From assembly GCF_001577835.2 (NCBI RefSeq), contig NC_029536.1, positions 2,108,001 to 2,172,000 of the forward strand: a stretch of 64,000 nt of DNA, written 5' to 3'. Below, piece by piece: positions 1 to 13,328 of this stretch. The DNA comes from Coturnix japonica. Taxonomy: Eukaryota > Chordata > Aves > Galliformes > Phasianidae. The stretch's first letter is position 1. Every line of letters begins with the position of its first letter. The notes beneath the pieces are model-generated. The model worked only from the letters and a program-made list of their open reading frames with translations. It had not been told where the DNA came from and did not search any database. A program made the translations under genes and the position numbers.

Positions 1-1389
1 GCCAGAGTTTTCTTCACTATCGTCTCTGTCTGGCACCTAAACAGCAGGTGCTTCCCAAGGCTGTGTGCAGGCAGCAGCAGTGCTGAGTGCTCCCAGGGCT
101 GTAGGGTGCAGGTTAGGATGCTCCTCAGCAGAAGGATGGATGCCATCCTCCTTTAGGCACCAGGTTGGTACCTCGGTCATAGTGATGCTCAGCTCATAGT
201 GAGCAGGAGTTGAATGAAGCGGACAAACCTCCTTATGTACTTGGGTTTGTGGCAGGAAAAAGGGCAGATGTCACAGTAGTTTGGTGCATCAACCATAGCC
301 AAGGGAAGGGCAGGAGGATCTCAGTGCTGATATGAGTTTATGATGATATGTATCTTAGCATCTTGTCTGTCCATCTGTGTCAGATTTGATGTGTGGGGGG
401 GGATGGGATGAATAGGATTCACCCAAGGTCAAATCACTCAATACTCCAAGCTGACCCCAGGCTTTGCAAGGTGGAAAAGGACTTTCTCTCAGATTCCTAT
501 GGAAAGGAATCCAAAGGATCCAAAGGATTCCTTTCTCCTGCCCTGTCCTGAATAATTAGAGCCGAGTGTCAACTGTTTCTATGATGGGATGAGGATCTGT
601 CCTCCCCCCTGTGCTTCCAGGGTCATATTTGATAACAGCCTCCTGTGGGAAGATTGAACAAAATTCCTTGCTGGAAGATATGATAAAGCAGAAACAATTA
701 AACAACCTCCTGGTGGTTCAGCAGAACCTGATTGCTAATCAGGCTCTGACCTTGCTGCTCTAACACAGGCTGATTGTTTCAATTAACTCAAGGTGACGGT
801 AACTGACAGTATTTTAAAGGGAAAGGCTGGTCTGTGTATGCTGAAGATGTCCCTGCAAGTATCTTTGCAAATAAAGCTGTAAAAGGGAAGCTTAAACAGG
901 AGGAAGGTGTCTTGCATCCAACATCCTCCAAGAAACTTGCAGAACTCTGCAAGGGTTGCTCTGCTTTTGCATCCCCAAACCTGCAATTCCTCAGCCCTGG
1001 AGCTGCTCTGCATTCCCACTTGAGCTCATCCTCCATCTCTTAGTACAAGTTCTGCTGTGGGTGCTTGGCTTATGGGGAAACAGGCAAACCCACCTGCTGC
1101 TCAAGGTGAAACAGTGCTCTCCTTTGGAACTGGTAACGTGAGATGTGGTGGAAAGGAATGGTGACATAACATTGGAAGAATGTTTCTTTTAGCTGGGAGC
1201 AATATTTCCTGTGCTTTGTTTTGCTTTAAGCAGACACAGCCCCAAGTGATGGCTTTTAATGTGACGCGGAGCAGCGTGGAGAATTGGGGTGATTAAAAAA
1301 AGCAGGATGTAGCTTGGCAGGGATGGAGCAATGGGGTTTGCAAGGAGATGGGTGAAGTGCTCTGTGTTTGGCTGGAGGGATTTGCAAGG

Positions 1390-1466
1390 GTTGTTGGTTA
1401 CCCATGATGTGAACTACACGATCCTTGAGGTCCCTTCCAACCCGGGTCATTCTGTGATTCTGTGAT
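1390..1466 (+). mobile_element. CR1 LINE 3'-end fragment
   Basis: The segment shows the CR1 terminal signature: a 'gaactac-acgatccttgaggtc' type block, then 'ccttccaaccc', ending in two copies of an ATTCTGTG octamer. It is a 5'-truncated tail of under 100 bp with no coding content. The tail closely resembles that of the larger copy ending at 18,149, so it probably belongs to the same or a closely related subfamily. Confidence 0.8.
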
Positions 1467-2348
1467 GTGCATGTGGAATTGTGTGGAGCTTCTTGGTGCT
1501 GGTGGGAAGCAGGATGGAACCACCTCCCTCCAAACAGAATCCTTAAGGTTGGGAAAGATGGGGAGGCTGCGTGCAGAGTAGGTGCAAAGTCAGGAGCTGA
1601 AAAACATGCAAGGAAGAGGTTGAAAGGGGACTGTGCATGGAGACAGAGGGGCTGGTGATTAACCCACAGGGGGGACAGAGTAAGAGAAGGCCATTTGCTG
1701 CCCTATCCCTTGCACTCTGCAGCATTCCCCTCCAGCACTGTGTTCTTTGGGATCGTATCCTCCCCTGCACCAGACAGAGTCCTCCCCCGGGGGCTGGGCG
1801 CCAGGCTGGTGGCAGGGGGGCTCAGACAGGCTGCTACTGAGTGACAGCCTGGCCCCCAGCCAGCAGGACCCATAGAAACGAGGTGCCAGCTTAATTGATC
1901 TGCCCTGCTCCTTGCTCCTTTTTGCAGTGCTGTTATTCCTCTGTCTTAAAACATGGGTACATGACGTGGATGTGTCGCGGAGGGATGTTGCTGGAGGACA
2001 ACATTTCAGCTCTGGGAACTTAATAGCAGGCTGCTCCCAGTAAGCCTGGCTATAATAATTAGCCTGTCGGCCCTATGGGTGTGCTGTGCCTGACCGCTCG
2101 CCTTCCTGTGATGAGTGACCAGCTGATTCTGATCAGTGCTGACAGCCCATGGGGATGCTGCTTTTAGCCCTGGTTTTAGGGCAAGGCAACATCCATTCCC
2201 CTGACATTTTGTGTCCCTCCATTCCCCCACCCCACTTCTATTTTAATTACTAGGCAATTCTCAATGGAAAAAGAAAAAGAAAACTGAGCTATTTTCCTGG
2301 CAGACCCAAAACTATCCATTCCATCACTGCAAAAACCTCTGCAAGGGT

Positions 2349-2436
2349 GAATGGATGGGGCCCTAGGCAGCCTGATCGGGTAGTTGGCAATGCTGTGATG
2401 ATCTTAAGGTCCCTTCCAATTGAAGCCATTCTATGA
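2349..2436 (+). mobile_element. Degraded CR1 LINE 3'-end fragment
   Basis: It carries 'gggccctaggcagcctgatc', matching the last codons of the CR1 reverse-transcriptase frame, then a 'cttaaggtcccttccaa' block and 'gccattctatga'. It is shorter and more diverged than the copy at 17,232-18,149, so probably older. Confidence 0.75.
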
Positions 2437-2747
2437 GAAAGGCTTGGAGAGGTGCTCCCAGTGCCGTTGGTTGGAGGGATGCTCATCAAAGGTCAGAAGG
2501 TGGATCAGAGCTGCATGTGGGGCTGCCAGAAGCAGAAGGATGGATGTCAGTGCCCCTCTTTGTAGGAAGGTGTTTTCTTTCCCTCCAAGTGCACGTTGAT
2601 TTTCTTGCTGTCGCCAGCTTGTGGCCTTTTCTAACTTTGATCTTTGGATCAAAGAGCAGAGAGGTGTGGGAGGTGGTGGGGATGGGCAGAGGTGGGGGGC
2701 AAGTTGGTCACGGAATATTGGATTTCCCAACAAACAGCATTGAGGGA

Positions 2748-2761
2748 GGGGGGGGGGGGGG
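2748..2761 (+). repeat. Run of 14 guanines
   Basis: An uninterrupted homopolymer of G preceded by a short GGGA motif. Such runs can form G-quadruplexes and are prone to length error in assemblies. No gene context was found. Confidence 0.9.
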
Positions 2762-5700
2762 TTGTAGCAATAGGGAAAGCAGCTTCTGAAGGTTCTAAAG
2801 GGGGAATGTGTTCAGTTCCTTCAGTCCTACTGGATGAAAGTGTCATGGAGGACATGGGTGGTGAGGAGATGGTGATGTGCTGAGCTGGGCTCCAGCAGGT
2901 GCATGTTGTTCCCTGGAGTTCAGCCCTAACCAGGATCACTGTTCCCATTTCCAGACTTCTTAGAGCTTATTAGGTAGACCAGCTTTATGATGGTGGCTCA
3001 TAGAGAGAAACCAAGCTGGGTGGATGCAAAAGAAAACAGGTTTTCTTTTTTAGTAATGTTGTTTGTTTCTTCATTGTCTCTGCTAAAGACAGCGCCTTTC
3101 CAAGCCTGACTTGCAGGCGCAGAGCCAGGACATATCATGAATTACAATAATAATTTTCACTAGGAGGGTTGGCTCCCTCCAGATTGCGTGGATCCCTCCC
3201 TGGTAAATAGCTTTAATACCCCTCAGGCGCCAAATCACTTGACCTAGGTTAGCCTGTGAACTGGGATGCTTTCTACTCGGCTGAGTGGTCCGGAGCCGGG
3301 ATTTTTCCTCCCATTCTCTAGCTGTCAATCCAGGTAATAGTCAAAGCCTTATCTGAAATGCATTAGACTTTCAGCGAATTGTCTGGGCTCCGGGCCCTGG
3401 GTGCTGAAGGCACTCGTGCGTGTGATGTGTACGAAGAGGCGAGACAGTAGCTTTTAACACCCCTTGCCTCATCTCTTTTCTTGGCTGGGGTTCAGCAAAT
3501 TTCCTCAGTCTGCCAGCAAAGAAGCACATGCCTCTGGGTTCAAGTATGTAGGCAGTGGTAACTGATCGGCGACGCTTCTCCGAAGGACTCGGCACCAAGT
3601 TTTGAGGCTATTTTGCCTAATATAGGAAAGTTATTTCAGAGGTGTGGATGGCTTGAAAAGCAAAGGGGGGGAAGGAGAGGGGTATGGTAGTCTGAGAGTG
3701 AGGGTTTGGAGAGATGTTTGGGGTCTGAGGAAGTTGAATTTGGAAATGTTCTCAGCTGGGGAATGGATATGAGTGGCCAATGCTGTACTTTTAAGAGCGT
3801 AACATTCAAGCTGAAAGCACAGGTTTCTTTCCAGTGGAACCATGGAATGGGCACATTAACAGCTTTCCCCCATGGCTACCTGCAGTACCGTATTAGTCCT
3901 ATCCAAATGGAAGGTATGACCAAAATAACTTGTCTTGCAAGTGAGCAAGCCTATACATACCCAGGAGGATGGTATCCATGGGGGCCTGCAGATCAGTGTG
4001 GCACCCCTATGGAGGTCCACTTCTGTTGGATCTTCCCTAACTCTGCTTCCCCAAGGCTGCTTCTCAGCCTTCTTGGTTTCTCCAAAGGATGAGGATGCTC
4101 AGCAGCTCCCACCAGATCAATCCCAAAAGCACAAGCAGCAGCAGAGCGTGTTCCTCATCTCTTGCAGCAAGAGGATGACTCAACACTCGTGGCCTGTTTC
4201 TTCCTTGGCCTCTTTGCTGATGGGAGAGGAAGCCAGTGATGAGGGTGGTATTTTGGCACCCTTGTGGAAGCTGGTTAATGGAAGGACTGCTCAGCACCCC
4301 GCTGCCAGGCAGCCCTTGAACAAACAGGAGTGAATTCAAGAACCTCCCACTGCTCTGTGCTGGAGGGAGCAGACATCTAATTCTACTGAAGGCTCTGAGA
4401 AGCAAGGTCTGTCATTTTCTACATTTTTTTGCTTGATGTCTAGCAAAATGGGCTGAGTATCATACAAATAATGTTATTAGTGGGTCAGCCCTGATGACTA
4501 GGAAGCCGTGATTCACAGATATGGAACAATTGTAGCTGGCAAAAGGGAATGAAATGGGGAGGAAGGAAAACACATCAGAATGTCAATGCAGCAGGATCAG
4601 AGCCAGTTCAATATATGTGGTCGGGGCAGCGAATTCCTAATTTGCAATGGCATACAGAGGAACTTCATAGGAATTTCGAGGTTTGTCACTTGAATCTCAT
4701 TACAGTCTTCTGGAAAGTGCTATAAAGAAGCTGTCAACATTGTTATATTACCTAAACCAAGAACTGAAGGAGCATATAGGAAGAGCTGACAGCTTCCCTG
4801 CACCTTCTGCTCTAACTTCCATCACCCAGATAGAACCCATGGAGCTCTTGCAGTCTAACTGCTATGTGGGCAGCATGAAGACCTTGCTGGTGGCATCCCA
4901 CAGGTACAGGCACCATCCTGGGTGAAGACTTAGTGTTTTTTGTCCTGCCATTGAAATGGACTTGATGTATTAGCAATGAGGTGCTTAGCTTGAGCCTGAG
5001 ATAAACGTAGCCCTTAGCCTGAGTCAGGCTGGAAAGTCACAGCTCAGGAGGGTTTGTGTGGCTGGAACTTCTCTGCAGCAGATGCTATGGGGCTGGGGAT
5101 GAGATCCAGTTTGCCTTTCCCTTTTCCCCTTCCTCTGTTTTGTTTTGTTTTTCCTTTTGGATTCTAATGATCCCCATTGGAGGTTATTAACCGCTTTGCT
5201 GTAATCCTGTTGGAATGTCTCTGCCTTCAGAGCTACTCAGCAATGAGACCTGGGACAAATCACTGCTTTACTCAAGAGCTCGAGGTATCCAGTGTTGGGA
5301 ACTGCACTGAGGAGGCTGCAGGCAGCTGCGATGCTTCTGAGGCAGTTTGTAAGCAGGTGGTGATGTATGAAGTATGGTCAGTATTGCCTACAGGGTGGGC
5401 TTTGGCATCTTAAGTTGAAGCCTTTTGCAGAAAGGTTCTCAGGAATGGACCCAAAGGGTCCCAAAGTTGTGATGTGAGAACCCACATCCTTGATATGAGC
5501 TGAAGATTTGCTGCCAGCAAACCTTCCTTGCACTAAAGGATCTGGAGTGCCATGTGTGAGCTTTGCAGCAGGTTTACTTATTGCTTTCACAGCCGCCTTG
5601 GCAGTGGTGGGGTGGTCTGAGTAAAGTGTGGGCAGAATAGTGCTTTAGCACATGACTAACCTGTCTTTCCTCCAGTTTTTATCCTTGTTCCCTGCATCAA

Positions 5701-8700
5701 AGACTCCCTGAAAGGAGCAGATGAGCAGTCTGCAGACACTGAATAAGCGGAGGGCTTGGTTCTGACTTTTGAAAGGAGAAACCTTTGTGGTAACATTGCT
5801 TGGAGAGCTGCTGTGTGAGGCTGGCCAGCCTTTTAAGGTTGGGGAAAGAGGGGAGAAAACAGGGAAGTTGAAGTTTCACAATGTCTGTGCTGAAAGAAAC
5901 GAGAGCCCAGGTCAGCAAGTCCAAGCCCATGACTGGAAATGCAGAAGCAGGGCTAATTTATGGTTTGCTAGATAATCCTTATGGAATTCCAGGAGTGAGA
6001 AGCCATTCACTGACCCCTTCAGAGACAACTTCTTGTCCTTAAACTCAGCCAGGAAGGAAGTCGGAGCCCTTCAGCTGACAGTGATCTTACATGGGGGCCG
6101 AGGCTGAGCTCCAGACCACAACCACATCCTGCATGTCCAGCCTGGGCAGGAACCATCATGTGCTCACCCACAGGCTGTGCTGGCAGCTGGTGCAGCCTCA
6201 CCTGGGCTGGGAGCAGACACACAATGGCATGGGGATGGTGAAACCATGGCCTTGCACCTGGTAGAGATGCTCAGCAGACGCTTACCCTCTTAGTGCTGGT
6301 TCTGCCTGGAAAAGCCTAATATCTGGGTCTGTAGATGGTCAGCTCGGCACTTAAGACTTGCCTTGTTTTTGACTGGGATGTTTTTCTGGCCCATTGTTTG
6401 AGTGTGTAGGGTGAGGGGAAGCATGGAGCTGTGTCTTCCATTGATTTGGATGCCTTGTATTTTAACAAGTGTTGGGAAATGCTGATAGCTGTTCTTGTCA
6501 GGAGATGTTCACAGGGAATGAATTCCCATTCTGACTCTTCCTTCTTCTGCTCTACAGCAAAACCATGCATTTGGGACCCTGACTGCAAGGCTGGGTTCTG
6601 CCCTTGCTTGACTAGAGCCATCTTCCATGCATGCTTCATTTTGGGTGTATTTAGGACAGTTCTATTATATACACGGAGAGGAGCAAAACACTCTCCTTTT
6701 CTTTCACAGCCTCTTCTTTCTTTGGAATCCTGTTGCTGCTGCCCCTTGCTGCAAGACAGGGAGACCTCAAAGGCATGGGTGAGAGCACAGCTCTTGCTCA
6801 GACTGCAAATCTTCCAAAGGATTAGGGTTTTACTTCAAATAGAGGAATGTAAATGTGTCTGGCTCCATAGTGGCTGGAAATTTCTCGTTGGAGCCAATGT
6901 TGGGCCATACTTGGCGGTGACAAGACGTTTGTTTGCCCACCCTGGTTGGACTGCAGCTCTCGGGCTGGAAAATGTTAAAATGGGCTGTGCGTGCTTTTAG
7001 TGTCATAAAGTGGAGCCGGGAGGGGGAGGGCTTAGCAGGAGGAGCTGGATATAGGTGATTATTCTGCAGTGCTCGCAGTTGTGTGCATTAGGGATGGCAA
7101 GCTGGGGAAGGAGCTGGGTTCGTTTAGTCTGACTGTAGGGCTGCGAGCTTGAGCTCATCTATTTTTTTCCCCCCTCTTTTTGCCTTTATCACTGTTTCCT
7201 GGCATTTTGTCTGCTTGCAGATTCATGAAGGTATTTGTGAGGCTAAATCCCACTGAGGCCAGTGGGGATTTGGCATTTAAATGCCTTTGTGGTTTCACTG
7301 CATTAGCACAGTGCTCTTGGGAAGGAAGGGAAGTGGTATAAAGGACCCTGCGTGTCTCCTTGATCATCATACAGGAGACCAAACCTGCCAAGGAGGATTT
7401 GGATTTTCCAAGTGTCCTCCAGTGTCTCCACAGGGTGTGATTTGCTGCTGCTCTCTCACAGTAAGATCACAGCTCTATGTGAAAGCAGCTGGTTCGTTTT
7501 GTGCTTACCTGCAGCACAAGTCTCCAATAGAAATACTGACCTTGTCTGAAGGAACCTGAGGGCAGAGATGCACAGCATGCTTGGATCTCTTGATGCCAGC
7601 AATAACCAAAAGCCATTTTTATCCGAAGCTCTGTCCTGAAATCTAATGTTATATCAAAGTCGTGGCAGTTGTGAAACAAGCTGGGCTTTAGCTCAAAGCA
7701 GTAGAATTGAAAGAAGGACATGAGATAAGCAGGGCTGGAATTAACGCTTAGAGCAGGTAATAGTGGGGCTTCCAAGCATGGAATGTCTCTGATGTTTTGA
7801 AGACTAATAAAATATTGACAGAATGAGTGTGCTCAGTGATAGGATTCAGCCTTCGTGGCACATGCAGAGGACTGGGAGCAAATGGGGCAGGTTATACCTT
7901 CATCTCTGAGCACCTGGTTGACTTCAGGCATGCTGCTTTGCTTTTCCTCCTATTGAGGACTCCTGGGTATGATGGGAAGAATAACAGTGCCTTCTTCAAA
8001 CTGTGACTCAGTCTGTTGTGTAGATGAAAAGCTTTTGATCTCTATGAAGGACTCGCTGCTCGTGGTAGGTGATGGGAAGCCTGAGAGGGCCAAGGGATAT
8101 TTGCCTTTGATCAGCGGAGTTTGTGTTATCCCATTCTGGCAAGTTTTTCCTTGGAACTAGACATACCTTTTAAGTCGGTTGGAAATAAGATGTTATGTAT
8201 CCCTGTGGCTTCCAGATTCAAGTCATCAGTGTTAATTTACAGCCCTGAGAGCTTTCATGTTCCATCATCCACTCAGTGATGTGCAATGGGAGATGCAAGT
8301 AACCATGCCAGTTCCTTAAAGCATCCTCTGTGGTGGATGAACTTATCAGAAATACCTGTATGCAGCTGATAAAGGGGAGATATGAAAGTTAAAATGCCAG
8401 ACTATGTGAGACAAATACACTGAACTGAATGGATGAGATGGATCTGAGGTGCTGAAGGAAACTGTGGGAAATTATTGGTTAAGGACTTCAAGAGGGGATA
8501 GATCTATGGTCAAATTAGCTAAATAAGCCCTTTATCTTTAATGGGTCTTGGAGCAGACCTTCCAAAGAGCCTGTGATCAACAAGACTGTAGATACTGACA
8601 CACAGCTGGCTGGTTTTTGCCCTTTGCCTCCTTAAAGCTGTTTGAAGAATGAGATGGAATGATACTCTATGAAACGAGATCTATCTTTCATGCTGACAAG

Positions 8701-10159
8701 TGCTCATCTCCTCAAAGCCATAGTTTCAATGGGTATACAGTTGGTGTCAGGTCTTCTTGAACGTGCCTACTGTCCCAATCTCTTCCCAGAACCTTTCCCC
8801 TAAACTCCCACCTTTCACTCCTGACCCTCGCTGTCCTTCCCCAAGAAATACGCTCAGCCAGGGGTTTTGACAGGATCAGAGCTTCAGCCCTCGATGGCAG
8901 TTTGTATTTACATAAGTGGAACGCTAATATTTACTTAAGATTATACTTTATTTTTCATGGCTGGAGGGAAGATTATGCTGCGTGCTTTTTACATTTCAGA
9001 GGTGGGGTGGCAGGAGTGGTCCCACGGCTTACATGGAGTGGACCAGAGGCTGTTCTGCTCTGCATTAAGTATGGAAATTAGAGCAGATGGCTGATTGGGA
9101 CCAGAAACAACGTAGTCCAGAAGCAGTGGAAATGCCTGTGATTTCTTGGGTAAAACAGCACAAATCAGCTAAGCAGGGCTGTGTACAGCCATGGAGAATC
9201 TGTGCTGCTCCATGTGGTTGTATCTGAGCACTTATATTTGATAACAACATATGCTATTTATTATCTATTGACATAGTGATAATGCATTATAGTAACATAG
9301 CAAAATGAGCTGGACTTCAGGGCCTTGTGACTTGTAGCATGTGGGTCTTGTTTCTTTTCCTCTGCTTGCCCTGAGCTTGGGCATCATGTTTGCTGGCACA
9401 GAGGGCAGCAGGAGGCTGGTCCTTGCTTGCAAATCAAAGCAATATGCTTCTCCCAGGCCTGTGGTAAAGGAAGAGCTGGTAAAGCAAGGGCTGGCTCTTG
9501 CACTTCCACCAGCCCTGTAGGCCTGACCCATTGGCATCCCCCAGCCTTGGATGTGGGTGTTAAACTGCAGGCTCAAACCACCGGCACAAGGAAATAGGTT
9601 GGCAGCAGGAGAAAAGAGAGGCAGGGAGGCTGTCCTTTGAGCAGTGAGGGTGCTGTGCCATGTGCAGGATTCTCCTTCCCAAGCAATGGCATTTCCCACC
9701 AGGTTGGTTAAGCGGTGCCTGAAAGTGGCTGGGGGAGAAGCAAGGAGTGGGAAAGCCCAGGCTGCTGTGTTCCTCTGGAGACCACACAGGCGCTGTATTT
9801 ACGAAGCCAAGAAAGAAAAACGAAGTTGTCTCTCTTTCTTTCTTTTTTTTTTATTAAAAAATAAAATACCTGAATAACAGAACTGTGTGGTCTGGCAGCG
9901 CCTCTCTACCCTTCGCTTAACTGACTGGAGAAACAAACACAACCGCCTCCAATTTTTATCGCTTTGCTCGTCGTGTTTCTCTCCCATTTCAGCTCTTGAG
10001 AGAAATCCTTGGAGGAAAGCCTCAGAAGAAGCAGTGCTTTGTGACTGGAGCTCAATCATTGGCAACATATGGCTTCAATGGGTTCCTCCAGTGTCTTCCC
10101 CCTCCCTTGGGCTTCAGTTTGCAGCATGTCTGCAGCAAGCAAGCCTCCTTCTGGATGTT

Positions 10160-10254
10160 CCATAGAATCATAGCATAGTCTGTGTTCAAAAGGACCTCAA
10201 AGATTATCTAGTTTCAATCCTCCTGCCATGGGCAGGGTTGCCAACCACTAGAAA
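10160..10254 (-). mobile_element. CR1 LINE 3'-end fragment, reverse orientation
   Basis: Reads 'catagaatcatag', then 'aggacctcaaagattatctag', then 'cctgccatgggcagggttgcc'. This is the reverse complement of the CR1 3' UTR, so the element points to the minus strand. It is 5'-truncated and non-coding. Confidence 0.8.
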
Positions 10255-13205
10255 AGGCTTCCTGGAAATAGGGTGTTGTTTTAGAAGGTGTAGAGGGCAC
10301 TCCCCAAACTTTGTCAGTGTCTGTGGTACAAATTGGCCTCAGGCAGAGCAATGAAAACTGCCTCTTCTTCCCTAGGCCTTCAGTAGTTTGTATGGTGAGA
10401 AATAGAGGGTTCTAGGCTTTGTGGTGGTTTTGGTCTTGCTTCCATTGGCTTCCCCAGTTCCCAGTATGGCACTGGGTACTTGGAAGATTCATCCCAAGGC
10501 TCTATCAGAGCTTTGGAGGAATGGTCATTAATGCTTTATTGGCTTTGTGCAGATGTTGCAAGAGTGGTTTTAATTAACTTGGCTATTGAGCACCTGTCCA
10601 AAGCTTGTCTGGATGTGGAAGAGTGAGTTGGATAATTTGGGTAGGTCTGTGGTGTGCCAGCCAAGTTTTTGTTCAAAAAATGAGCTCTTTGGGCCAGCAC
10701 TGGCACTCCTATAAAGGAAAGCTGGTCCCTTTGAGGTTCAGGTCTATCTGCTTTTATCGTTCTACAGGCTCTTGGGTCCAACTCCATGGCATTCACTTAC
10801 AGCTGCTTGATACTTCCCCAGCCACGTATCTGAACTCAAGAGAAGGGCAGTTCCTTTCTGGGAACATCTGCAGAGGAATGAGAGTGACTATGCTGTAAGG
10901 GTGTAGTGTGTGTAGAGCTTTGATATTGCTGATATTATATGAAGAAAAATCGATTTATGTTTGGTCTGAAAAACTGAGGAATTGAAGAATAATGAATATT
11001 TGCTTCTCTTTCATTTTTCTCGCCTTCCTGATCAGCTTGTGAGAGGCAGAGTTAGAAACTTGAATGCTTTAGATCTTGTGCTTTTGAGAACGTATTCTCT
11101 TGCTTGTCTGGCACTACAATTCCTTGTGTCCATTGAGCCAGATAGCAACACTGAGATGAAAAATCTGCTTGGGATGTCAGACCCCATTGGGGTGACATGA
11201 GAAGAAGACAGAAAGTGAGTTGATCCTTTGGAGACTGCCTGAGGCCAGCAGCAGTTCCCAGCAAAACAAGATTAAGAGAGCAGAGAGATAGTGTCGTATT
11301 TGGCCCATGGCTCTCAATTCCTAGAGTGCTGAAGTCAAACTGCCAGAAATCTGATAGTCTGGAATGCACAGAAAAATAAATATAGGTATTTCTTTTGTCT
11401 GGGGGTTAGTAGTCAGGTTGACAGGACTACAACCAGCTCAGTGCTTTGGGCGCGTTCAGGCTGTGATTGCTACCCTTATGAAATGGAATCTGTGGCTCAT
11501 CCAGAAAGGATGAGAGTGATGTAGCTTGTGCCTTTATGTTTGAAAGCCTTTGATTTGGTTTATATTCAAAGATCCCAAGTATAGAAAAATGTCACACGTT
11601 CCTAAAGCTCTGTTCACAGCAAAGAAATGCTCAGTGCAAGGAGAAAGTGTTGCTTTGTGATACAATTAATGGAAGCATTGGCCATGGCTGGGAGTTGGCC
11701 CTTTGTGTTGGGCACAGCAAGCTTGCTTGTGTGCATGGGTTCAGGTACCATGCTCAGATATACTGCCTGCTTAGGGCTTGTCTTGCAGTACAGAGTCTTG
11801 AAGAAGGGTACAGAGGGGTTAATAGTCTGGGGAATGCCAATGGTATATGCATAATTAATGCAAATGAAGGGGAAATGAAGGTGGCAGTGCCTGAGATTGC
11901 TCTCTGAGTGCAAACAGAAATGATGGAATACAACCAGCTTTTGAACAAACTTGTGGTTTTATACAGGTTTTCATTAGCAGACCACGCGCAGAAGGTAAGT
12001 AGCTGATATTCGTGGTTAGATTGTTGCTGTTCTTTGAACCAAACAGATTAGGGAGCAACTTTTGCTAAGCTTCAAGATGCAACTGCAACTAACTTTGGTC
12101 ATTGAGTCATCTGATTTGTATCAAGCATGGGGATCTTTAATGGGATTGCAGAGAATTCATCCCACCCCATGTTCCAGATCTGGTTTATATTACAGACAGG
12201 GAATTTTGAATCTTTCTGAAGATCATTAGCTGCATCCAAATTAATTTGTAAGGAAAAGGGAAGCTATTGAATGCAACTTTTGCGTTCTCCATGTGAGCAT
12301 CAGCTTCTATTTGGAGACCAAAGAAAATAAAAAGAAACAGAAAACATGTAGTTCCCTTGGATATGGATTTCTGACATATGAATAACTCATTTCATGATGT
12401 GCTTTGAGATCCTGGGGTAAAAAAGTACAGTAGAAATATGTACGGTCCTTACAAAGTAGGGATGGGGTGTAGCTAATCTAATGCTGGAGGGGATAACTCT
12501 TCCCACCATTCTTCTGGTCGTAAATTGCAGCTTTTCAGAGCTCAATCCAAGTTGGATTTAGGGCTAACAGAGCTGGAGTCAAACCAGGTCAGAGCCAAAG
12601 CTACAGGCCAGCAAACGCTCTTTGGAATCTCTTGTGCTGAAGTGTGCTTGTGTCTGTGCCCACGAGTTTATACACTGCCTGTGTGGTTCTGTGGTGGCCT
12701 GAGTTATGGCTTCTGAGAGGACAGAGAATAAGTAGCTGAGAATGAATAGTGTTATTTTTCCACAGCTCATTAAATCCCTAATAAGTGACTTGCTGTGTTG
12801 CTTTTGGGAGGATGTTCTGTGGTTGCTGAGGAAAAGATGGCTAATGTGTTTATTTGTATGTTGCAGCTTGGAAAATTGCTTAAGTGGTGTTTCTTTCTGC
12901 TTCAGTCAGGGCCTCAGTGGGAGCTGATTACGGAGCTTGCCAAAGCTGGGGAAAGGGGAGGCAGGCAGTGAGGCGAAAGGGCTTTTCCTTCTGTTATCAT
13001 GAGCACAGACTTCACCTTGCACTGCATTCTTCATGCTTGGCACGCAAGATGCCTTATCCTTGTCAATGGATAGGGCAGGTGGGAGAGAAACAACTTGGTG
13101 GAGGTCATGATAAACCTAGAATAACATAAAGTCCGTAGAAGATGTCAGCATTGATCTGTGCAAACATAGGACCATATCTTCCCAGCTGGTGGTGCAGAAC
13201 CATTG

Positions 13206-13328
13206 GATCATAGAGTGTCTGGGTTGAAGAGGATCTTAAAGATCATCCATTCCAACCCCTTTCCATGGACAGGGTTGCCTCCAAAAAGATCAGGCTGCCC
13301 AGTGCCCCATCCAATCTTCTGGGCCTTT
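13206..13328 (-). mobile_element. CR1 LINE 3'-end fragment, reverse orientation
   Basis: It begins 'atcatagagtgtctgggttg', continues with 'atcttaaagatcatcc', 'ccatggacagggttgcct' and then 'gctgcccagtgccccatcc'. These are the usual consecutive blocks of the CR1 3' UTR and end of ORF2 on the minus strand. Substitutions throughout suggest an older insertion. Confidence 0.8.

Noticed and set aside
3706-4333. Two overlapping open frames of about 130 codons
   Set aside because: No domain, no splice context and ordinary intergenic composition.
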